Of a DNA stretch of 64,000 nucleotides, positions 51,401-60,400 are shown in pieces. The DNA comes from Lutraria lutraria (lineage: Eukaryota; Mollusca; Bivalvia; Venerida; Mactridae), in assembly GCA_964023205.1 (NCBI GenBank), contig OZ026842.1:10075407-10139406 (forward strand). The letters are read 5' to 3'. Below the pieces are notes generated by a model. That model had not been told where the DNA came from. It saw only the letters and a program-made list of their open reading frames with translations, and did no database searches. Within the stretch, counting starts at the first letter, position 1; every line of letters begins with the position of its first letter. Made by a program: the position numbers and the translations under genes.

Positions 51401-54400
51401 TTTTTTGTTCCAATATATAAGATACTAATAAAAAACCAGCTGTTATTTCTTGTCTCATTTAATTGTCCACTGTCGTGGCGGCCATTTGGACGCCATCTTG
51501 AATTTCTCAAAACGCCCAATGATGACAGAGTGTCATCAAACGGTTTTTCATTTTGTATGCCCTAACCTTTCAAAATCACTAAATAAATTTACTATCTACC
51601 CCAAAGCCAGGTTCAGTGGAAAATTCCCAAAATGCCACCGGACTATTACAGGTGTGAGTATTTACAAAATCTGTATCGATTACTTCTTCAAGGTCCGACA
51701 AGATTGTCATATGATGTTAATCCTCGTCTGTTGACCTATTTTGTTGTTCTGGCTTACGTGTTTATTGACGGGAGCATGCGTACAGAGCAGTTGTACCTAT
51801 GTCTAAACTACATTTATCATTTCAACACGCAAATTGTACACTGGACAATATTGTATAATGTAACTGCTATATCTGAAGCATTGGTGTCAAGGTCAAGAAT
51901 TCAGGTAACTAGTGTGCATACAACATGTAACACAAAGAACACTCAAACGTAGTGTACCTTCAGTTGTTGTGTCTTACAGCCTTCCTTAAAACACACATTG
52001 TTTGTTAGACTTCATTATAAGTTCAGTCTTCACAAAAAAAATCTTTTACGCACTGAACATTTGGTCCAGTGAAAATGCAAACTTTACTAGACCAAATGAA
52101 CTTAAAGTGGACCAAAAAGAGTACAAAAAGAGTGATTAAAATATTTCATTTTCTGTTCTAAAACTGGATGTATGTTTGATAGATACAAAATGATGCTCTT
52201 ACCCCTTGATTTAACATGATTGCATATTTGAAATACTGAAAAAAAGAGATTGATAATGATAAGTACTCCTAGATAACTGTATGATAAGTACTCCTAAATA
52301 ACTGTATGATAACCACACATAGATAACTGTAAGATAACTACTCCTAGATAACTGTAAGATAACTACTCCTAGATAACTGTATGATAACTACACCTAGATA
52401 ACTGTATGATAACTACTCCTAGATAACTGTAAGAGAACTACACCTAGATAACTGTATGATAAGTACTCCTAGATAACTGTATGATAACCACACCTAGATA
52501 CCTGTATGATAAGTACTCATAGATAACTGTATGATAACCACACCTAGAAACTGTAAGAAAACTACTCCTAGATAACTGTAAGATAACCACACCTAGATAA
52601 CTGTATGATAAGTACTCATAGATAACTGTATGATAACCACACCTAGAAACTGTAAGATAACCACACCTATATAACTGTAAGATAACCACACCTAGATAAC
52701 TGTATGATAACCACACCTAGATAACTGTATGATAACTACTCCTAGATAACTGTAAGATAACTACTCCTAGATAACTGTAAGATAACCACACCTAGATAAC
52801 TGTATGATAACTACACCTAGATAACTGTAAGATAACCACACCTAGATAACTGTATGATAACCACACCTAGATAACTGTAAGATAACCACACCTAGATAAC
52901 TGTAAGATAACCACACCTAGATAACTGTATGATAACCACACCTAGATAACTGTATGATAACTACTCCTAGATAACTGTAAGATAACTACTCCTAGATAAC
53001 TGTATGATAACTACTCCTAGATAACTGTATGATAACTACACCTAGATAACTGCATGTTACCTACCGGAAAACTGTAACATAACTACCTCTAAATTACTGT
53101 ATGGTAGCCACTCATAGATTACTGTAAGATAACTTGTAACAGTTATTGACAAAAGCACATTTAACTAGAGATGCAAAATCTCATAACATGCGATGAATAG
53201 AAGAAACTGAGTATTCTCTAGAAGCATAAATTGTCATAGATTTTTTAGTTGTTGAAGAGACTTAAACATTGTTTGATACCTGAATGTTGGATTGGGATTT
53301 TTTGTTTTTCTCAAAAAGGATGGTGTGTTTATTAGGTAAAGGCCATTTTTATAGCATATATGGTATTTCGAAGTTTTATAGCTAGAAATTTAGAGAAGAA
53401 TGTGTATTATGATGGTGCTTGTTTGACTGTTACAATAGCTTGTGTTTGGTCAAAGTTTCACAGAAATTCACAAATTGAAATAATTTCTATTGCAAATTTG
53501 AGTTTTTCTTTTAGTTCAATATTTAATTCCTTTTTGCAAGCATTATACTCACCAGTATCCTCCCTTTCCAAGTGGTTAAGATCTCAGACTAGAAATGACT
53601 AGTTATACTCAATGAGTTCAAGCCAACCTGGGACAAAATTTCACATACTATAGATATCAGCTAGATTAGCTTGGTGTGCAGTTCTACACAGGGGTAGGCC
53701 TTTGGTCTCTCTCCACCATTAAAGCTAGAAAAATCACCAAATGTCTCTGGCTGTTGATGCAATGTTTTTCACTCCAGTGAAAAATAAAAGAAGGCTTACT
53801 ATCATGTATTGTCAAGGTGTTAGTGTGTCTTAATCAGGTATAATTACCTTATCTTTGTTGATTGACTCAGTTCTTCTTGACTTTTTGTATTTGGTATGAG
53901 TTACTCACAGATTATGAATGATCTATTACAGTAGTGAGATGTAACATGAAATAAAGGCTGTCTCTTAACTCTTTCTATGATAAGATTGTCTCTCTTCCTC
54001 ATGCTTGCAATAGGTGGCTTTTGTAGCTTGAATCCCTGCTGTATGTATTCACTGACTGATATTATTTTTTAGATAGCCAAGTGTAACATCAGTTGTTATA
54101 TACTGATGTCACATTTGTTGGAACGTCTGTAATTGTAGAGAAAACTTGTCCTTTAATAATCAGGTATTCCCTTGTTGTACCATGACGGATAATAAGTATT
54201 TATTTGCAGAGCTGAAAATATATGGAGACTGAAGAAGTGCTACCTTAGTGTATCTTTGCTGATGTCATTTGATGTGTATCCACGTCTTATGACATTTATA
54301 ATTTTATTGGCCCCTGTTTTGATGGGAACCAGGTTACGACCCCAAGATTTGTTCCCATGTATACCCCTGGTATACAGATTTGTACAGGCATTGATTCATC

Positions 54401-57400
54401 AGACAATACTGTTTCAAATATTTCTTCTTTCTGAGACAAATGTGGTGATTGGGAGACTTGAGGTAAACATATTTTCAGTAAAGGACATCATGTAGATGCT
54501 TTGTTGTAGTACCTGTATGTGGTTAAGGATTGGTTTTAGTGCTTGCTTGTTGTAAATCTTGTATACTTGGCTGATACTCCTCATTTATAGTTAAACCTGT
54601 GAACAAGGACCAACATGTAGAAGGGGAATAACAGATTGTTTGCTCAAGTGGCTTTTACTCTAATTAAGGTTTATTTTAATTTTCGGTCAGTAAATGTGTA
54701 CTAGTTATTGACCAACAAACAAAGTTTTGGGGGGTTGCATAATAATAGTAGAGTCACCTTGTCAGTGAGTGATTGTGTGCATATATCTGTCTGTCTGGAT
54801 CTACAACTTGCTTGTCCATTGGTGGATTTTAATAATATTGGGCAGAAATGTTCATTTATATGTGGGAATGTCTCCCATGCAAGATTCAGTTCCATATCTC
54901 AAAGGTCACAATTAGAGTTTGAAGGTGAAATATCAGTACTTTCTTTTGCTTAGTAATTTTGTCATCTATGGGTGGATTTCTGAAATATTTGGCAGAAAAA
55001 TGTTCATCAGTATGTTGTGTTGTGTCTTTCATAGGCCAGGGTCCAGCAAATAACATTACTGAAAAATCTTTGTACCTCAGTTTTTGAACATTCTGTGTCA
55101 AAGCGGTGTGTGGGGGTATTCATGACTCTTGTGACAAGCTCTAGTTTCTTCTTGAATACTGTAGTTATATTTGGTTAAATGGAAGAAAAATTGTGTTATG
55201 AGTTTCTGTTTAAAAATTGATAAGGCATTTAGAACCATAGAAAATTTAAGGTTTTTGAAATGTGTCTGTCCGTCCAGTTGTATAAGTCTGTTGTCCATGG
55301 GTGGAATTTAAAAATACTTGGTAGAAAGTTCTATGAGGCGATTTGTCCAATGAAGACAAAGTTCCATACTCACAAATTCAAGGTCATACTTAAAGTTCAA
55401 AGTTCTTAATTTGGTTCTTTTTGCCATGTCTGCTCTGTACATAGATAGTGCTGCTGTGCATGTCTGGCTGCAAAGTTAGAGCATTTCTATTTATACAGAT
55501 TATTCTTTATCCTTGAATGTATAACTGATCTTTCTTCCATGATTATGCTATTATTTTGTATACGTTTGTTGTTAGGCTCATTTTCCTAATGAGTTGGCCT
55601 TGCACAAACGCTTCATAAACTAAACAAAAACAAAACATTATTTTGTTCTATCTGGGCTGCATAATAATACTTAAACTAATGATATATGGCTTATGTCTGG
55701 TAGACTTTGTCTGATTCAGATTTGTGTTTTAGGAATATCTTACAATTAGGTTTGATTGATTCATCAATAGATTAATAAATGATTAGATGAATTGTTTGAT
55801 ATATTGATTGATGAATCATTTGATTGATCAACATATTGACTGACAAATTCATTGATGAATTATTTGATGATTTGATTGTTTGAGAAGTTGATTGATTTGA
55901 TACAGTTTTAATGTAATGTTTAGAAAATAATAGAATTGCTGAATGTTTTCTATTGATTGAAAATTTTAAGTGTTCTGTGGCCAAGATTTCATGATGTTTC
56001 ATTAACAGTATGTCATGTGACATCCAGAAAGATTAGGTCATGTGACATCTAGAAAATTGATGTCATGTGATATCCAGACAGATTATTCCATGGGGCATCA
56101 AGAAAGTTTATATTCAGTGTTGATGATATTGATTCTATATTTATACAAGAGATGTAATTGAAATACCTTGCTATTAACACTTGTACATAGTATAATACTT
56201 GCATGCATTGTTAGGTGCTTCAATTTCTTTATAAGCTTAGTATGCTTGAAGGTTGTATTGTGAAGCAAAATTGGTTATTTATTACTTTAAATAATGCTTT
56301 GGCTTGGTTGGGTAATTGGTCTTTACATGTAGAAGACCCCTATTTAGTTTGTGGTTAGTAGGTCAAAGGTCACAATGACCTTCAACTGAAAAACCTTTTC
56401 CGACCAATAACTAGATAACAATTTGGCCTAAGGTCCTCAGACTTGGTTTGGAAGTTGGTCATCACAAGTAGATGACCTCCATAGACTTATAATAAACACC
56501 CCTTGCTATAAGTGAATTTTTCTGTCTGATGATCAACACCCTTTTTTTGGTCTGTCCAATATGGTGATTGACTTAATTCTAATGAGAATATTGTTAATGA
56601 CTGTTTTCATGCAAGTCCTTTGTTTGTTGTTCCCTTAAAGGTGAATATTGACAAGATAGCTGGCATTTATGACAGTTCTTCCATTCATTCATCTGTTATT
56701 TTGGCAGCATTGTATCCCCCTCCACTTCCTGCAAGTCCTTTTTTGTTATTATTCAGTAGTTAATATATCTGGCCATATAAATTATGTCTGTTTAAATTTA
56801 TCATTATTCAGTAGTTAATATATCTGGCCATATAATTATGTCTGTTTAAATTTATCATTATTCAGTAGTTAATATATCTGGCCATATAATTATGTCTGTT
56901 TAAATTTATCATTATTCAGTAGTTAATATATCTGGCCATATAAATTATGTCTGTTTAAATTTATCATTATTCAGTAGTTAATATATCTGGCCATATAATT
57001 ATGTCTGTTTAAATTTATCATTATTCAGTAGTTAATATATCTGGCCATATAATTATGTCTGTTTAAATTTATCATTATTCAGTAGTTAATATATCTGGCC
57101 ATATAATTATGTCTGTTTAAATTTATCATTATTCAGTAGTTAATATATCTGGCCATATAGTTATGTCTGTTTAAATTTATCATTATTCAGTAGTTAATAT
57201 ATCTGGCCATTTAATTATGTCTGTTTAAATTTATCTATTCATTCTTCTGCCTGGAAACTTGTGATGTTCTGATTAATCATTTATTCAACGAATCATTAAC
57301 AAATGGTCTTTGACGTGACGATGCTCCCATTTTGTCAATGGATAGTTGATTTCTGTACATAGTTGTCGTTCTTGACTATAGTACTGCAGACCTTACATGG

Positions 57401-60400
57401 TTTTACTTTAAAGATGTAACTGTTCAAGTGCAGCATAACTCTGGTCCAATGTGGTTTGTTTAATAATCAGTATATTTTTACTCAAACATCTTAATATTTC
57501 AATTCTTATTGATTTTGTGCTATTCGATTGGTGTAAGGGGTGTTAAGTTCATGCCATAGTAACATATTTGATCATCTCTTATTTAATCAATATTAATCAA
57601 TTAAGCACTGACTTTTGCCTCTGATTAATCAACAAAATTTTCCTGAACTGATTACAATCACTACTGGGAACTTTGTCAGCATAACCAGCTTATTAGTGAA
57701 TTTGTGTGTTTGTTCCCTGTTGGTCGGTATTCAGCCTAGTTTATATGTTCGCTTATTTCTCAGTTCATCTATTCACTAGTCTGTCTTATTGTCAGGGAGT
57801 CCTACTCATCAATTGTTCGTCGAGTTACTTACACCACCTGTATGTTATCCCATGCTGGAACTGAAGGAAAATTTCTTTATATTAGACCTTTGAGTGAACA
57901 TTTCACAGTACACTGTCAATTATAGTTAATTGTATAATTATGCCAGAGGTTACTTTCAGTGTGTTCCAGTAGGGGATATTAGCCATTTGTTAAAAGTTCT
58001 ATTAACTCAGCTGCCCAGTTTGTATGGCTTGGTTTGACACTAGTTACTGTATACTTGTTTGATTTGATATGAATTAAGGATGTTATGATTGAGACATTTT
58101 GTCATCATCTGCATCTTTTTCAGCAAAGAGAGACGAGAAATATGGCATACAATGGTGATGTCTGGCATTTCAGCATCCAATTGGGTGCTAGGTCCGAGGC
58201 TTATGTACTTAGTTGTCGTAATAGCATTTGTTATGAATGGAGGACATATTTTACCAAAGAGATTGTACCGATGTCTGCCATTGTTGTTTCTGCTGTCCCA
58301 TACAATGATGGGAGTGTTGTTTATGTTTGTACAAAGATCTCAAGAGTTTCTGGTTTCTGTCAGACGTATACATGTAAGTTGCTACTACTGTGAGTGATAA
58401 TTATGTTCTATTTATGTTTTCCACATCATCTCCTGCATGGTGGTATTGCAGTTTGTATGATATTATGCAACTTATACCATAGTCAGAAGTATCCTGATCC
58501 CTAGTTTGGACAGGTCATATTTGTGGAACTGATGCGTAATTCAAGACATTCAGATGTCTTTTATAAGTATAAGTGAAAAAGAATAGAAACAGACACAAGA
58601 TACTTCTTATTATGTTACACATCATGTTGTTACAAAGGTATACTTATACACAATATGCAATAAACAACTGTTACCATTATAGAAGCAGCATTCAGTCACC
58701 GTAACAAATGTGTTACTTGGAACATATTTACTGAGCGCATTTAATACATAGTCAGTACACAGTTAATACATAGTCAGTACACAGTTAATACATAATCAGT
58801 ACACAGTTAATACATAATCAGTACACAGTTAATACATAGTCAGTACACAGTTAATACATAGTCAGTACACCATTAGTACAAAGCTAATACACAATCAGTA
58901 CACTGTCATACACAGTCAATACTCAAATACACAATAAAAAAAAAATACACAATCCATACATAGTCAATATACAGTCAGTACACAAGTTGTGTTCTTCTCC
59001 AAGAAGGTACAGTAATAGTAAAGTGACTTCTATGTACTTGTTGACATCATGTTCCATTTTGAAGGTGTTTTGTTGTCATTTGTTACGTATACATTACCAT
59101 GCTTCTCTTAAAGAGTGGAAAATATTTTGAGTACTTTCTTTTTATATGCCTGTTGAAAAACGGGTTGTATTATGGGAACACCCATGGCGGGCGGGTTGGC
59201 GGGCAGGATAGTGGGTGGCGTCCACAAACTTTATAGAAATGTTTATGGCCATAAGATCTCGGTCAAGTTCGATAACCACTGGCCTGGGGACTGTCTGGAA
59301 TTAACATAGAGTGAGGGCTGATTGACAAAAACATGGTGAAAATTGGCTCTGCCCCCTGACTTTACTCTATTTTATATAGGCTTACTTAGGAAAATTAAAT
59401 AAATCTTCTTGTCTGAAACTGCAAGGCCTAGAGTTTAAATATTTTGTATGTAATATTGCTAGAGGACCTCTGCCAAGTTTGGTAATTTTATGGTCCTTGG
59501 ATCAAAATTTACCCTGCCCCAGGGTTCACTTTGTTTTATATAGGCTTCATATAGGAAAATAAAAAAATCTTCTTATGATAAACTACAATGCCTAGACTTT
59601 TAATATTTGTTGTGCAGCTTTGTCAAGTGGACCTCTACTATGATTGTTCAAGTTGTGGCCCCGGGGTCAAAATTGGCTCTGCCCCGGAGTTTACTTGATT
59701 TTACATAGGCTTATATAGGAAAAGTTATCAAGTGATAACTTGATCATTTGTTTGTTGGAGTCTTACTTGTTAGCAGCAAACATTGTTTGCTGGAATTTTT
59801 TTGCCAGACCTGCTGTTTAATAATGACAATGTACAAATTGCTTGGCTGTATAGTTCTATCTTTAAAGCTACAAAGTATAGGAACAAATGATTTCTAATAA
59901 GCTGATTGTGTCTGTTTTATAATTAAGTACGATTGTTACCTGAATGTCTTTGCTTGTATATAAAACCCATGTAAACTGAACATAGCACTTTGGTTAGTCA
60001 TTATTGTCTTTATCTCATCATTCTGTCAGCTTGTATAATTTTATCAAAGGTTGAGACTCATATGATGCCCACACCAAGTTCTGTACATGAGTCTATAAGT
60101 CCAAGATGGTCTCATGAAGTGCTCATTTTCAGCATGTTCTGTTTCTTCCTTGATTAAATATGTTATGTGGCCATCTATTTTGACCAATCCTGTTGCATTC
60201 TATGTTATGTGACCATTTTGACCAATCCTGTTGCACTTCAATGTCATGCGACTATTTTTACCAATCCTGTTGCACTTCAATGTCATGCGACTATTTTGAC
60301 CAATCCTGTTGCATTCAATGTTATGTGACCATTTTGACCAATCCTGTTGCATTTCAATGTCATACGACTATTTTGACCAATCCTGTTGCATTCTAATGTC

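Larger units (their letters stand above)
48189..51645. mobile_element. 3.46-kb DNA transposon with about 170-bp inverted ends
   Basis: Left end TAGTCCGGCGGA; right end CCACCGGACTA. Reading the right end in reverse gives the same order of blocks as the left: CCTGGCTTTGGGGTAGATAG TA, GATGACACT(T/C)TGTCATC..TGGGCG, TTCAA(A/G)ATGGCGTCCAA. Flanks read TTA|TAGTCC and GGACTA|TTA, suggesting a TA or TTA duplication. Inside are a decayed coding region (49150-50340) and a three-to-four-copy 159-bp repeat. The right end stops six bases before exon 8.10. I cannot name the superfamily. Confidence 0.85.
43448..51651 (+). other. Intron between exons 8.9 and 8.10
   Basis: The 8.2-kb gap is made mostly of insertions: a pogo-like element, a dispersed GGTCATTTGGGTTCAAA repeat, the 31-bp minisatellite with its own insertion, and the 3.46-kb element that abuts exon 8.10. 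The stretch 47600-47950 is rich in TTCATGAA-type palindromes. No further exon-8 copy was seen. Confidence 0.65.

Noticed and set aside
52444..52716. Minus-strand open frame with repeating [11 protein letters not shown]
   Set aside because: Translation of the 25-bp minisatellite.
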